This document shows, in pieces, positions 1 through 9,297 of a DNA stretch of 64,000 nucleotides. Source of the stretch: Tomitella biformata AHU 1821. Its GTDB lineage: Bacteria; Actinomycetota; Actinomycetes; Mycobacteriales; Mycobacteriaceae. The notes below the pieces were generated by a model that worked only from the letters and a program-made list of their open reading frames with translations, was not told where the DNA came from and made no database searches. Made by a program: the position numbers and the translations under genes. The stretch lies in assembly GCF_000524475.1 (NCBI RefSeq), contig NZ_BAVQ01000043.1, positions 164,331-228,330 of the forward strand, in the 5' to 3' direction. Positions within the stretch are counted from its first letter, which is position 1. Each line of letters starts with the position of its first letter.

Positions 1-662
1 GTCGCCATGATTGAGCCGACGGCCGCGCACAGCACCCCCAGCACCCCGCCCTCCGCGCACGACGGCACGGTGCCCGGCGGCGGCGGAGTCGGATACAGAT
101 CCCGGTAGTTCACCGCCCGGCCGTCTGGCGCGGCATCCCAGAACACGGATATCTGGCCCTCGAAGCGGAAGATCGAGCCCCACACATATGGCTTGCCGGC
201 CAGCGCCGCGGCATCGTTGACCAGGTAGCGGGTGGCGAAGTTGTCGGTGCCGTCCAGGATCAAGTCGTACTGGCTGAACAGCTCGACGGCGTTGCCCGGC
301 TCGAGTCGATCGGTGTGCAGCACGACGTGCGCGTCGGCGTCGATCGCCAGCATCGAGTCCCTGGCGCTCTCGGCCTTGAGCCGGCCCACGTCGGCGTGGC
401 CATGGATAACTTGGCGGTGCAGGTTGGAGGTCTCCACCACGTCGAAATCGACGATGCCGATGGTGCCCACCCCGGCCGCCGTCAAATACAGCAGCGCCGG
501 GGAGCCGAGGCCGCCCGCGCCGATCACGAGCACCTTCGCGTTGCAGAGGCGGCGTTGGCCGATCTCGCCGAGGTCCGGGAGGATCACGTGCCGGTGGAAC
601 CGCGCCCGCTGCGTCGCCGTCAGCTCCGGGCCGGGCGACACCACAGGCGCCAGCGGGCTCAT
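1..662 (-). CDS. moeZ: MoeZ/MoeB-type ThiF-family adenylyltransferase, 3' end outside the window
   Basis: This gene runs off the left edge of the window, so only about the first 220 residues are visible. They contain the nucleotide-binding loop GAGGLGSP near residue 48 and the DGTDNFATR motif typical of E1-like/MoeB enzymes. Family knowledge: MoeZ adenylylates and thiolates the C-terminus of small sulfur carriers such as CysO and MoaD, for cysteine and molybdopterin synthesis in the cytosol. A C-terminal rhodanese domain would separate MoeZ from MoeB but lies outside the window, so the symbol rests on gene order. The ATG at 662 overlaps the TGA of the upstream DUF3152 gene by four bases (ATGA), indicating translational coupling. 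The same pairing exists in M. tuberculosis (Rv3207c-Rv3206c, from memory). Confidence 0.85.
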   Translation of the reverse strand, partial: MSPLAPVVSPGPELTATQRARFHRHVILPDLGEIGQRRLCNAKVLVIGAGGLGSPALLYLTAAGVGTIGIVDFDVVETSNLHRQVIHGHADVGRLKAESARDSMLAIDADAHVVLHTDRLEPGNAVELFSQYDLILDGTDNFATRYLVNDAAALAGKPYVWGSIFRFEGQISVFWDAAPDGRAVNYRDLYPTPPPPGTVPSCAEGGVLGVLCAAVGSIMA

Positions 663-1711
663 GCGCGCGGGTAGGGCCACGGATTAGCGGTGCAGACGAG
701 GTCGTCCGCCTTGACGACGCCGTGCGTGTCCAGCTGCGAGAGCTCGTTGTTCGCGGTGCCAAAGGTCTGTTGCATCATCACCGGCGCCAGCCCGTTCGAG
801 GACTCGCACGGCTGGTGCTGCGCGTAGCCGATTGCATGGCCAACCTCATGGTTGACCATGTACTGCCGGTAGGAGCCGATATCGCCCTGATAGGCCACCG
901 CACCGCGGACCCAGCGGGACTCGTTGAGCACCACGCGCTTGAGGTCTGCGTTGTAGCAGGACGACTCAACGGGAATGTCGTAGCCACAGGTGTCGCGGAC
1001 CGTCATCTGGGAGGTCAACGCGATGTGGAAGTCGGCATTCGGATCGTCGACACGCCGGAAGCCGACTTTCTCGTCCTTGATCCAGCTCTTGGGATTCGAG
1101 AGGGTCGCCGCGACCAGCTGCGCGTAGGCCTCGTCGCCGCCGTAACCGACCGTGTCCACGCCGTCCTCGACGTCGATCGTGTACGTGTACACGTGGTCGA
1201 GTCCTTGGCCGACCTGCTCCGTCGTGCCCGGCACGATGTGGAAGCCGCCGGTCCCGCGCTCGGTGAACGCGCCGCCCGCAGGCAGCGCGACGGCGGGGAT
1301 CGAGGCGTCGAATTGGCCGTCCCCGCGGGGCGCGCCCACGATGCCGTTGACCTGGGTGGTCCGGGCGCCCAGTCCGGGGTCTCCGCCAGCGGCAACCGGG
1401 GTGCCCCCGCGCGAGGCGTCCACGATCACCAAGATTGTGACGATAAGCAGCACGGGGATCGCATATGCCCGCCAGCCGTACTGGGAGACGAAGCGGCCGA
1501 GCTTCGTCTGACGTCGGATGCCCTCCCGCTCGCTGCGCCGGGCTTTAGTCCGAGGGGGAGCCTGCGCCGCCGGGTCCCAATGGGCCCGCAGGGGCTGGTT
1601 CCACGACGGGAACGAGAAGCCGTCGTCAGTCTCCTGAGGGGTGGACGAATCGCCGGTTCCCTCATCAAGGGCACTCCGCCGCATCTCGCCGTCCCGATTT
1701 GTCACGACCAC
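659..1711 (-). CDS. DUF3152 membrane-anchored protein with a metzincin-like zinc site
   Basis: The 350-residue product has a hydrophilic N-terminal tail, one transmembrane helix at about residues 83-98 and a large extracytoplasmic DUF3152-type domain. Near the C-terminus, residues 288-299 read HEVGHAIGYAQH, a perfect HExxHxxGxxH metzincin zinc signature. It is followed by a methionine-containing turn (APVMMQQ) about 13 residues later. This points to a cell-surface metallopeptidase; substrate and function are unknown. The start taken is GTG at 1711, and a second GTG two codons downstream is possible. It is translationally coupled to moeZ. The housekeeping gene order suggests a conserved, non-accessory gene. 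Confidence 0.8.
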   Translation of the reverse strand: MVVTNRDGEMRRSALDEGTGDSSTPQETDDGFSFPSWNQPLRAHWDPAAQAPPRTKARRSEREGIRRQTKLGRFVSQYGWRAYAIPVLLIVTILVIVDASRGGTPVAAGGDPGLGARTTQVNGIVGAPRGDGQFDASIPAVALPAGGAFTERGTGGFHIVPGTTEQVGQGLDHVYTYTIDVEDGVDTVGYGGDEAYAQLVAATLSNPKSWIKDEKVGFRRVDDPNADFHIALTSQMTVRDTCGYDIPVESSCYNADLKRVVLNESRWVRGAVAYQGDIGSYRQYMVNHEVGHAIGYAQHQPCESSNGLAPVMMQQTFGTANNELSQLDTHGVVKADDLVCTANPWPYPRA

Positions 1712-1848
1712 AGAATCTCACACGCCGCCTAGACTGTCTCAGGGCACGCCGCGCGGGGGGTCTTGGCCCACCTTACTTTCGTCGGGGGCAATGGGCGAAT
1801 TCTTGCCGAAGCGACCCTAGTACTGTGTAAGCCCTCGGCGGCCAATGA

Positions 1849-2593
<745 letters not shown>

Positions 2594-2595
<2 letters not shown>

Positions 2596-2745
2596 GCCAC
2601 TGTCCTGCGGTACTCCGTCGACGAGATGCCACGCACCCGTTTGAACGCCGCGCCCAGTGCGAACGCGTTGCTGTATCCCACCTTGCCCGCCACCGCCTCG
2701 ATGGTGGAGTCCGATGAGGCTAAGACCCACCGGTCTGAGAAAGCA
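2594..2745 (-). pseudogene. Relic of an AraC-family regulator (C-terminal helix-turn-helix only)
   Basis: On the minus strand, an open stretch of about 45 codons ending in TAG at 2594-2596 reads like the second helix-turn-helix of an AraC regulator. It includes TIEAVAGKVGYSNAFALGAAF and then KRVRGISSTEYRR. There is no start codon, no first helix-turn-helix and no sensor domain. The fragment abuts the terminator hairpin at 2746. It is best read as the 3' remnant of a deleted araC-type gene. Confidence 0.6.
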
Positions 2746-2780
2746 CTGTGCCCACCTCGAGAAATCCGAGGTGGGCACAG
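2746..2780. terminator. Bidirectional hairpin between tetR and the DUF3107 gene
   Basis: A perfect 14-bp stem, CTGTGCCCACCTCG and its complement, encloses a 7-nt loop. It lies between the end of the tetR gene (and AraC relic) and the 3' end of the convergent DUF3107 gene. No strong T-tract follows on either strand, which is common for actinobacterial terminators. Confidence 0.7.
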
Positions 2781-2794
2781 TCAAATAACGAGAA

Positions 2795-3019
2795 TCAGCT
2801 GCTGAAGCCGACGGTGCGGCCGCCCGCGGCGCCGATCTCCACATACGCGATGCGCGAGGCGGCCACCAGGAACTTGCGACCCTTCTCGTCCTCGAGGCTC
2901 AGGGTCGACGTGCCGTCTGCCAGCGCCGCCGACACAAGCTTCTCGACCGCTGCGGGAGTCTGCGAACTCGCAATCACCAGTTCGCGCGGGCTGTCGGAAA
3001 TACCGATCTTGACCTCCAC
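2795..3019 (-). CDS. DUF3107 family small protein (Rv3208A/TB9.4-like)
   Basis: The small protein of about 74 residues begins MEVKIGISDSPRELV and ends GGRTVGFSS, matching the DUF3107 family that always follows the Rv3208-type TetR gene in Mycobacteriales. I chose the GTG at 3019 rather than the in-frame TTG at 3025 because the AAGGAGG ribosome-binding site lies directly against the TTG but six bases before the GTG. The molecular function is unknown. It is convergent with tetR and separated from it by a strong hairpin. Confidence 0.85.
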   Translation of the reverse strand: MEVKIGISDSPRELVIASSQTPAAVEKLVSAALADGTSTLSLEDEKGRKFLVAASRIAYVEIGAAGGRTVGFSS

Positions 3020-3065
3020 GGTCAACCTCCTTGGTTGTGAGTTCTTGCTGACTCAATATCGAACA

Positions 3066-3734
3066 CTAGCTGAGGCCGAGAGCTTCCATCCGGCGCGCAT
3101 GCTCGTCCTGCAAACGGTCAAAGAGCACCGCCAGGTTGTTGATGTCACCGGCCGCGGCCATCACCAACTCTGCCAGCGCCTCGCGCTGCATCGCCACGTA
3201 CTGGGCCTGGGTGACTGCCTCGCCGAGCAGCCGGCGGGCCCACAGCGCCAACCGGGACCTCTCCTGCGGATTCGCGGCGATGGCCGCGCGGACCTCGGCG
3301 ACGACGAACTCCGAGCGCGCCGTCTCCTCCAGCGACTCCCGGACGATCTCCCGCACGTCCTCAGGCAGGGCGGCGATGATCTCGCGGTGGAAGTCCGACG
3401 CCAAGCCATCGCCGATATAGGCCTTGACGAGGGACTCCAGCCAGGAGCTGGGGGTGGTGGAGGCGTGGAATCGCTCCAGGATCTCGGTATAGGGGGCCAT
3501 CGCCTCGAACACGTCGACGCCACGGTCGGAAAGAGCGCTCGAGAGCAGCTCGAAGTGCTCGAAGTCGGTGGCAGCCAGCCCCGCCATTGCCACCTTTCCG
3601 CGCAGGCCCGGCGACATCTCCGCGTCCGACGACAGTCGGTAGAAAGCGGACAGCTGTCCATAGGCAAGCAGCCCGAACAACTCGTCCACACCCGGATGGT
3701 CCGACGGCACAGCAGTCTCAGCAGTGACACTCAT
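3066..3734 (-). CDS. Ferritin-like/MiaE-like domain protein (Rv3210c-like)
   Basis: This is an all-helical protein of 222 residues from the ATG at 3734. It has spaced acidic and histidine residues (EHFE near residue 71; DFHREI and ETARSEF further on), as in the ferritin-like MiaE_2 family of possible di-iron tRNA-modifying hydroxylases. The ATG is preferred over further-upstream codons because only from there does the sequence resemble a protein. It is transcribed away from rhlE. Catalytic activity has not been established for this subfamily, so the MiaE link is by fold only. Confidence 0.75.
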   Translation of the reverse strand: MSVTAETAVPSDHPGVDELFGLLAYGQLSAFYRLSSDAEMSPGLRGKVAMAGLAATDFEHFELLSSALSDRGVDVFEAMAPYTEILERFHASTTPSSWLESLVKAYIGDGLASDFHREIIAALPEDVREIVRESLEETARSEFVVAEVRAAIAANPQERSRLALWARRLLGEAVTQAQYVAMQREALAELVMAAAGDINNLAVLFDRLQDEHARRMEALGLS

Positions 3735-4008
3735 GGTCACCGAGGATAGTCCGAGGAGTATGTGACGTTGATGGTGCCGCCCCCACGAGCCGCAGGAACA
3801 GCTAGACTGGTGCCCGATGACCGGCATTACCGTCGGCGTCAATTGAAATTGTGCGCGCACCGACCAGCACCGCGGCCAGATAGATGGACGCTGGATGCGG
3901 TTCGACAGTCAGGCCACCGACCCGGTATCCGGCATTCGTTCCGTGGGTTCGTAGGGGGACGGGTTTAGTCAAGGGAGAGCCGCCGTTGGCAGGCCCCGCC
4001 CGACCCTC

Positions 4009-5592
4009 GTGCGCGCGAGAGACGCATGGAAGGCCAGAACCCTGAGTAAGACAACCGTCGACACGACCGTGACCCCGAGTCCGGACGTGAGCTCGACCTC
4101 CCTGAACCACACCCCCGACGCACCCGCCCCCACGTTCGCCGAGCTCGGCGTCCGCGAGGAGCTCGTCCGCGGACTCGCCGATGTCGGCATCGACCGCACG
4201 TTCGCGATCCAAGAGCTGACGCTCCCCCTGGCGCTGGCTGGCGATGACCTCATCGGCCAGGCCCGCACGGGCATGGGCAAGACCTTCGGCTTCGGTATCC
4301 CGCTGCTGCACCGCATCGCCGCCGATGACGCCACCAGCCCCCTCGACGGCACCCCGCGCGCCCTGATCATCGTCCCGACGCGCGAGCTGTGCGTCCAGGT
4401 GACGAAGGACCTCGAGGACGCGTCCAAGCACATGCCGACGCGCGTGACCTCGATCTACGGCGGCCGTCCATACGAGAGCCAGATCGCGATCCTGCAGTCC
4501 GGCGTCGACGTGGTCGTCGGCACCCCGGGCCGCCTGCTGGACCTGGCCAACCAGGGCCACCTGATCTTGGGCAAGGTCGGCGTGCTGGTGCTCGACGAGG
4601 CCGACGAGATGCTGGACCTCGGCTTCCTCCCAGACATCGAGCGCATCCTCGGCATGGTCCCGGACAAGCGCCAGACGATGCTGTTCTCCGCGACGATGCC
4701 CGGCCCGATCATCACGCTGGCCCGCACGTTCCTGACGAAGCCGACGCACATCCGCGCCGAGGAGCCCGACTCCTCCGCAGTGCACGACCGCACCGTCCAG
4801 CACATCTTCCGCGCCCATGCCCTCGACAAGGTCGAGATGGTCGCGCGCATCCTGCAGGCCCGCGAGCGCGGCGCGACGATGATCTTCTCCCGCACCAAGC
4901 GCACCGCGCAGAAGGTGGCGGACGAACTCGCCGAGCGCGGCTTCAACGTGGGCGCCGTACACGGCGACCTCAACCAGGTGCAACGCGAGAAGGCTCTCGA
5001 CGGCTTCCGCAGCGGCAAGATCGACGTGCTGGTCGCCACCGACGTCGCGGCCCGTGGCATCGACATCGACGACGTCACGCACGTCATCAACTACCAGTGC
5101 CCCGACGACGAGAAGACCTACGTGCACCGCATCGGCCGCACCGGTCGCGCGGGTCGCACCGGCATTGCCATCACGCTCGTGGACTGGGACGACTTGCCCC
5201 GCTGGAGCCTGATCGACAAGGCCCTCGGCCTGAACATCGACGACCCGGTGGAGACCTACTCCAACTCCGAGCACCTGTACGTGGAGCTGGACATCCCCAC
5301 CACCGTCAAGGGCTCGATCGGCGGCCCCACGGCCAAGGCCCCCAGTTCCAAGACCGCAGGCGCGAAGAATGAGACTCGTACCCCGCGCAAGCCCCGCGAG
5401 GGCGACTCCGCCCCGCGGACCCGCACCCGCACGCGGACCCGCGCCGGACAGTCCGACACCGCGGCCCCCGCAGAGGCCACCGGCGCACCGGCCGCCGAGG
5501 GCGCTGCGGGCGAGAGCAAGCCCCGTCGTCGCCGTCGTCGCCGTCCGTCCTCAGACGCCGCGGCCGCGAGCACGGGCGCTTCGGACAGCTAG
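4009..5592 (+). CDS. rhlE: DEAD-box RNA helicase RhlE
   Basis: All helicase landmarks are present in order: the Q motif (FAIQELTLPLAL), Walker A ARTGMGKT at residues 85-92, PTRELC, TPGRLLDL, DEAD near residue 195, SAT, then ATDVAARGIDI and HRIGRTGRAGRTG in the second RecA-like domain. A low-complexity C-terminal tail of about 90 residues, rich in Thr, Arg and Pro, ends in a poly-arginine patch that likely binds RNA. The exact start is uncertain: GTG at 4009 is given, but GTG codons at 4072 and 4087 would also leave a complete helicase. It acts in RNA unwinding, ribosome assembly or mRNA decay in the cytosol. Confidence 0.9.
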   Translation: MRARDAWKARTLSKTTVDTTVTPSPDVSSTSLNHTPDAPAPTFAELGVREELVRGLADVGIDRTFAIQELTLPLALAGDDLIGQARTGMGKTFGFGIPLLHRIAADDATSPLDGTPRALIIVPTRELCVQVTKDLEDASKHMPTRVTSIYGGRPYESQIAILQSGVDVVVGTPGRLLDLANQGHLILGKVGVLVLDEADEMLDLGFLPDIERILGMVPDKRQTMLFSATMPGPIITLARTFLTKPTHIRAEEPDSSAVHDRTVQHIFRAHALDKVEMVARILQARERGATMIFSRTKRTAQKVADELAERGFNVGAVHGDLNQVQREKALDGFRSGKIDVLVATDVAARGIDIDDVTHVINYQCPDDEKTYVHRIGRTGRAGRTGIAITLVDWDDLPRWSLIDKALGLNIDDPVETYSNSEHLYVELDIPTTVKGSIGGPTAKAPSSKTAGAKNETRTPRKPREGDSAPRTRTRTRTRAGQSDTAAPAEATGAPAAEGAAGESKPRRRRRRRPSSDAAAASTGASDS

Positions 5593-5603
5593 ACAGTTTT
5601 TCC

Positions 5604-5645
5604 CAACGTGGGCGCGCTCGGCTTCGGCCGGGCGCGCCCACGTTG
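5604..5645. terminator. Hairpin after rhlE
   Basis: A perfect 14-bp GC-rich stem (CAACGTGGGCGCGC and complement) with a 14-nt loop begins 11 bases after the rhlE stop and ends before the next gene. No U-tract follows, so termination may be partial. Confidence 0.55.
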
Positions 5646-5672
5646 CTGTTGCGCGCCAGCTAACCTGGCCCA

Positions 5673-6914
5673 GTGCCCAAGCTGAAGCCCGAGAGACGCA
5701 CTCGCGGAGACCTGATTGCCGTCGCCGTTATCACTCTCTCCGTGCTGATCGTGGCGGCTGTCGTATGGCCGACCAGCGCCGAGCGGGCGACCACGTCGCT
5801 CACCGCGCCGCCCGGCGACGGCGAGCCGCTGAGCGCCGCAGCGACGGTGCCCGACGTGCTGGCGCCGCTCTGGCAACAGCGCAGCGGCGCGACCCAAGCC
5901 CCCGTTGTGCTCGGCGCCACCGTGGTCACCGCAGATGGCGACGCCGTCGTGGGCCGCGACCATCTGACTGGCGAGCAACGGTGGCGGTATCAGCGCGATG
6001 TGCCCCTGTGCGGGGTGATCGGCGCCTGGGACATGGCGGTCAGCGTGTACCGGACAGCGAACGGGTGCAGCGAGGTCACCGCGCTCAAGGCCGACACCGG
6101 CGCACGCGGCCCGCAGCGCTCCAGCAATGTGGACTCCGACATCACATTGCAGGCGAATGGCACCTTCGTCACGGCCTACGGCGACACCCGGCTCGAGTCC
6201 TGGCGCAATGACCTGGTCCGCACGGTCGAGTACGGCCGCGTCGAGGCCCCCGTGAACCCCGGCTTCCAGCCCCGTTCCGGCTGCGAGCTGCGCTCGGTCG
6301 CCAGCTCCCCGGAGCGGATCGCACTGCTCGAGAAGTGCCCGAATGAGTCCGGGGAGCGATTGACCGCCATGACCCCCGACCCCGAGGACAGCACCAAGCC
6401 GGACGTGCAGGGCTCCCTGCTCTTGATGCACGAGGATCAGCCCGTCGAGGGTGCCCGTGTCCTGGCCACGGGAGCTGGCAGGACGGCGGTGCTCATCCCC
6501 AGCCCGCGCCCGTCCATCCTCATCTTCGACGCGTTGGGCGCGACGCTGGGCGAGTCCGAGCTGCCCGTGGACGCGGGCTTCGCACAGGGCCCGCCCGCCG
6601 TCCAGTCCGGACCGGTGCTGACATTCTCGACCGGCTCGGCCACCGTCGCGCTTGACGCGACGACGTTCGAGACCTTGTGGACGCGGCCCGGCACTCTGGG
6701 CGCCGGCGCGATGATGGCCGGCCAGCTGCTGCTGCCGGTGCCCGGCGGCATCGCCGTCGCCGACCCGTGGACCGGGCTCGGCGCGCGGGTCATCCCCGTC
6801 GATCGCGGAGCGGCCACGGGCCCGGTCGAGACCGCGGTCGCGGGTGCTGTGGTGTTGGAGCAGCGCGGGGACCAGCTGTTCGCGCTGGGACCAGATAGTT
6901 CAGCTCAGGAGTAG
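5673..6914 (+). CDS. Membrane-anchored PQQ-like beta-propeller protein (Rv3212-like)
   Basis: The 413-residue protein has a short basic N-terminus, one transmembrane segment at about residues 16-35 (AVAVITLSVLIVAAVVW) and an extracytoplasmic domain. That domain is rich in repeated strand-turn units such as VVTADGDAVVGRDHLTGEQRW, typical of PQQ-like/WD propellers. The start is GTG at 5673. The protein replaces Rv3212 in the conserved gene order. Its 3' end overlaps the convergent parA-like gene by 10 bases. Function is unknown; a scaffold or envelope-sensor role is only inference. Confidence 0.75.
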   Translation: MPKLKPERRTRGDLIAVAVITLSVLIVAAVVWPTSAERATTSLTAPPGDGEPLSAAATVPDVLAPLWQQRSGATQAPVVLGATVVTADGDAVVGRDHLTGEQRWRYQRDVPLCGVIGAWDMAVSVYRTANGCSEVTALKADTGARGPQRSSNVDSDITLQANGTFVTAYGDTRLESWRNDLVRTVEYGRVEAPVNPGFQPRSGCELRSVASSPERIALLEKCPNESGERLTAMTPDPEDSTKPDVQGSLLLMHEDQPVEGARVLATGAGRTAVLIPSPRPSILIFDALGATLGESELPVDAGFAQGPPAVQSGPVLTFSTGSATVALDATTFETLWTRPGTLGAGAMMAGQLLLPVPGGIAVADPWTGLGARVIPVDRGAATGPVETAVAGAVVLEQRGDQLFALGPDSSAQE

Positions 6915-7708
6915 ATCTCGTCGACGGAGACAATCTTGAGCTCGGCGCCGTCGTCCCAGTGCTTGACCAGGTTCGCGGCGAGCTCCCGGTACGCCGTCGC
7001 CCCCTTGTTCTTGCGGCCGGACAGCACTGTCGCACCCGAGGCCGACGCCTCCGCGAACCGGACGGTGCGCGGGATCGGCGGGGCCAGCACGGGCATGCCG
7101 TACCGGTCGGAGACGTCCGCCAGCACGTCGCGGCTATGCGTTGTGCGCGCGTCGAACAGAGTCGGCAGCACGCCGAGCAAGGACAGGTTCGGATTCGTGA
7201 TGGCCTGCACCTCGGAGACCGTGCGCAGCAGTTGCCCCACCCCTCGATGGGCCAGCGTCTCGCACTGCAGCGGCACCATGACCGCGTCGGCGGCCGTCAG
7301 CCCGTTGAGTGTGAGCACGCCCAGCGAGGGCGGGCAGTCGATCAAGACCACGTCGAAGTCGTCGGCCACCGCGACCAGAGCCCGGCGGAGCGCGTGCTCG
7401 CGGCCGGGGCGCATCAGCAGCAGCGCCTCCGCGCCAGCCAAGTCGATCGTCGCCGGCAACAGCTTCGCGCCGCCCTCGGTGTCGAGCAGGACGTCTGCCA
7501 CCGCGGCGTCGCCCACCAGCACCTCATGGACCGAACCGTGGAGTTGGTCCGGGTCATGCCCCAGCGAGAAAGTCAGACAGGCCTGCGGATCCAGGTCCAC
7601 CAGCAAGACCGATTTGCCCAGCCCCGCGAGCGCCGCTCCCAGCGAGGCGACCGTAGTCGTCTTCGCCACCCCACCCTTTTGATTGGCCACTGCCAGAGTT
7701 CTCGCCAC
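6905..7708 (-). CDS. ParA/MinD-family ATPase (Rv3213c-like)
   Basis: The 267-residue protein from GTG at 7708 starts MARTLAVANQKGGVAKTTT, giving the deviant Walker A KGGVAKT at residues 11-17. It continues with LLVDLDPQA and the Walker B-like IDCPPSLGVLTLNG. Longer upstream in-frame sequence is not protein-like. Family knowledge: such ATPases form ATP-dependent dimers on DNA or membrane and position cargo. No parB or parS-like partner is adjacent, so it is an orphan ParA and not the chromosome-partition ParA. It lies divergently beside the phosphatase gene. Confidence 0.85.
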   Translation of the reverse strand: MARTLAVANQKGGVAKTTTVASLGAALAGLGKSVLLVDLDPQACLTFSLGHDPDQLHGSVHEVLVGDAAVADVLLDTEGGAKLLPATIDLAGAEALLLMRPGREHALRRALVAVADDFDVVLIDCPPSLGVLTLNGLTAADAVMVPLQCETLAHRGVGQLLRTVSEVQAITNPNLSLLGVLPTLFDARTTHSRDVLADVSDRYGMPVLAPPIPRTVRFAEASASGATVLSGRKNKGATAYRELAANLVKHWDDGAELKIVSVDEIYS

Positions 7709-7774
7709 GGCACCATCTTGTCCGATGGGACTAGCACATGCCACACCGGCAGCGGAAAAGTGCATTATGTCTAG

Positions 7775-8356
7775 GTGAATACCATCACCAAACGCGTCAT
7801 CCTGCTGCGCCACGGCGAGACTGAGTGGTCCGCCACTGGCCGCCACACGGGCCGCACCGATATCCCCCTCACCGACCTCGGCATTCGCCAGGCCAGATCC
7901 GTGGCGGGGCACCTCGACGAACTGGATCTCCGCGATCCGCTGGTGTTCGCCAGCCCTCGCCGCCGTGCCCTGGACACCGCGGAGTTGGCCGGGCTGGCCC
8001 CCGATCGCATCGATTCTGACCTGGCCGAATGGGACTACGGCGACTATGAGGGGCGAACCACCCCCCAGATCCGGGAGAGCGCGCCAGGCTGGACGGTGTT
8101 CACGCAGCCCTGCCCCGGCGGGGAAAGCGCGGCGGACGTGGGACGACGGGCGGATAAGGTCCTAGCAGCATTACCCGCCGAGCGCGACGCGATACTCGTC
8201 GGGCATGGCCATTTCTCCCGCGTGCTGATGGCGCGCTGGCTGGCACAGGAGGTCTCCATGGGGGCACATCTCGGAATGCCCGCGGCCGGCGTCGCCGTGC
8301 TCGGATATGCGCACAATATCCCGCTGATCTGCTCGATCACCGGACCGCGCGCGTGA
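7775..8356 (+). CDS. Histidine-phosphatase/phosphoglycerate-mutase family enzyme (Rv3214-like)
   Basis: The product of 193 residues opens with the phospho-histidine motif LLRHGETEWS at about residues 10-19. A second catalytic region, GHGHFSRVL, lies near residue 150. The small size and lack of the mutase insertion suggest a phosphatase rather than a glycolytic mutase, consistent with the acid-phosphatase activity reported for the M. tuberculosis homologue. The start is GTG at 7775. The stop overlaps the following GNAT start in a GTGA junction. In M. tuberculosis entC follows here, but it is absent in this genome. Confidence 0.8.
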   Translation: MNTITKRVILLRHGETEWSATGRHTGRTDIPLTDLGIRQARSVAGHLDELDLRDPLVFASPRRRALDTAELAGLAPDRIDSDLAEWDYGDYEGRTTPQIRESAPGWTVFTQPCPGGESAADVGRRADKVLAALPAERDAILVGHGHFSRVLMARWLAQEVSMGAHLGMPAAGVAVLGYAHNIPLICSITGPRA

Positions 8357-8829
8357 TCCGCAGGGTCGCGCCGGCCGATGTGCCCGCCATCGTCGAACTG
8401 ATCTACGGTCTGGCCGAATACGAGAGGCTGCGGCACGAATGCACCGCGACGCCGGAACAGGTTCATGCGGCATTGTTCTGCGAGCAGCCCGCCGTGTTCG
8501 GGCACGTCGCGGTGGAGGACGGTGCCGTGGTCGGCATGGCGCTGTGGTTCCTGACATTCAGCACCTGGGACGGGGTGCACGGCATCCACCTCGAGGACCT
8601 GTACGTCCTGCCCGAGCGCCGAGGCCAGGGGCATGGCGCTCTGTTGCTGGGCGCGTTGGCGCAGGTGTGCGTCGAACGCGGCTATACCCGCCTGGAGTGG
8701 GAGGTGCTGGACTGGAACGCGCCCGCCATCGGGTTCTACGAGTCCATCGGCGCCGGTGGACGCACGGAGTGGACCAACTACCGGCTCACCGGCAATCCGC
8801 TCCACGCGCTGGCGGCCGGGGGACGTTAG
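8353..8829 (+). CDS. GNAT-family N-acetyltransferase (Rv3216-like)
   Basis: The protein of 158 residues shows the acetyl-CoA binding motif LYVLPERRGQGHGALLLGAL and the following helix-strand pattern ending EWEVLDWNAPAIGFYES. This is the signature of diamine/spermidine-type or related GNAT enzymes that acetylate small amines. The GTG at 8353 overlaps the upstream phosphatase stop, so the two are probably co-translated. The 3' end overlaps the convergent membrane-protein gene by four bases. The acceptor substrate cannot be read from the sequence. Confidence 0.85.
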   Translation: MIRRVAPADVPAIVELIYGLAEYERLRHECTATPEQVHAALFCEQPAVFGHVAVEDGAVVGMALWFLTFSTWDGVHGIHLEDLYVLPERRGQGHGALLLGALAQVCVERGYTRLEWEVLDWNAPAIGFYESIGAGGRTEWTNYRLTGNPLHALAAGGR

Positions 8830-9245
8830 CGCCGACTCATCCAGGCCGAGGTCTTCGGCATCACCAACATCACGAACGCCGGCACGATCAACACCAGCAG
8901 CACCGTGCCCCAGAGCGGCTGGTTGGACTCGCCGAACAGCGCGAACATCACGGGCGCGAGCAGCACCTGGGTGATGATGCCGATGCCCCGGCCCCAGCGT
9001 TGCCCGCGCAGCAGGCCGATGCCCGCCGCCAGCACCGCGCCGAACAGGATGATGAACCAGGCCGCCGTGCCGTAGGCGCTGATACCGACCTCTTCATGGC
9101 CGCGCAGCCCGTCGATGAGGAAGTACACCCCCACGCCCACGCCGACCAGGCCCTCTAGGAGCACGATCAGGCCAGCCCCCAGCACGGTCTGCGGCAAGCC
9201 GCTCGGATGGTTCTCGGGATCTTCCTTCGACAAGTTCTCGGGCAC
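8826..9245 (-). CDS. Small integral membrane protein (Rv3217c-like)
   Basis: The 139-residue protein contains four hydrophobic segments (about residues 18-45, 58-78, 88-103 and 110-128), separated by short polar loops such as RGQRWGRG. No catalytic motif is visible. Position and topology match the conserved membrane protein between the GNAT and lipid-kinase genes in the M. tuberculosis order. The start is GTG at 9245. Function is unknown. Confidence 0.7.
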   Translation of the reverse strand: MPENLSKEDPENHPSGLPQTVLGAGLIVLLEGLVGVGVGVYFLIDGLRGHEEVGISAYGTAAWFIILFGAVLAAGIGLLRGQRWGRGIGIITQVLLAPVMFALFGESNQPLWGTVLLVLIVPAFVMLVMPKTSAWMSRR

Positions 9246-9297
9246 CGGCCCAGCCTAGGTCAGCCGCACACTGCCAGACCGGCTAGGGTGACTGACC

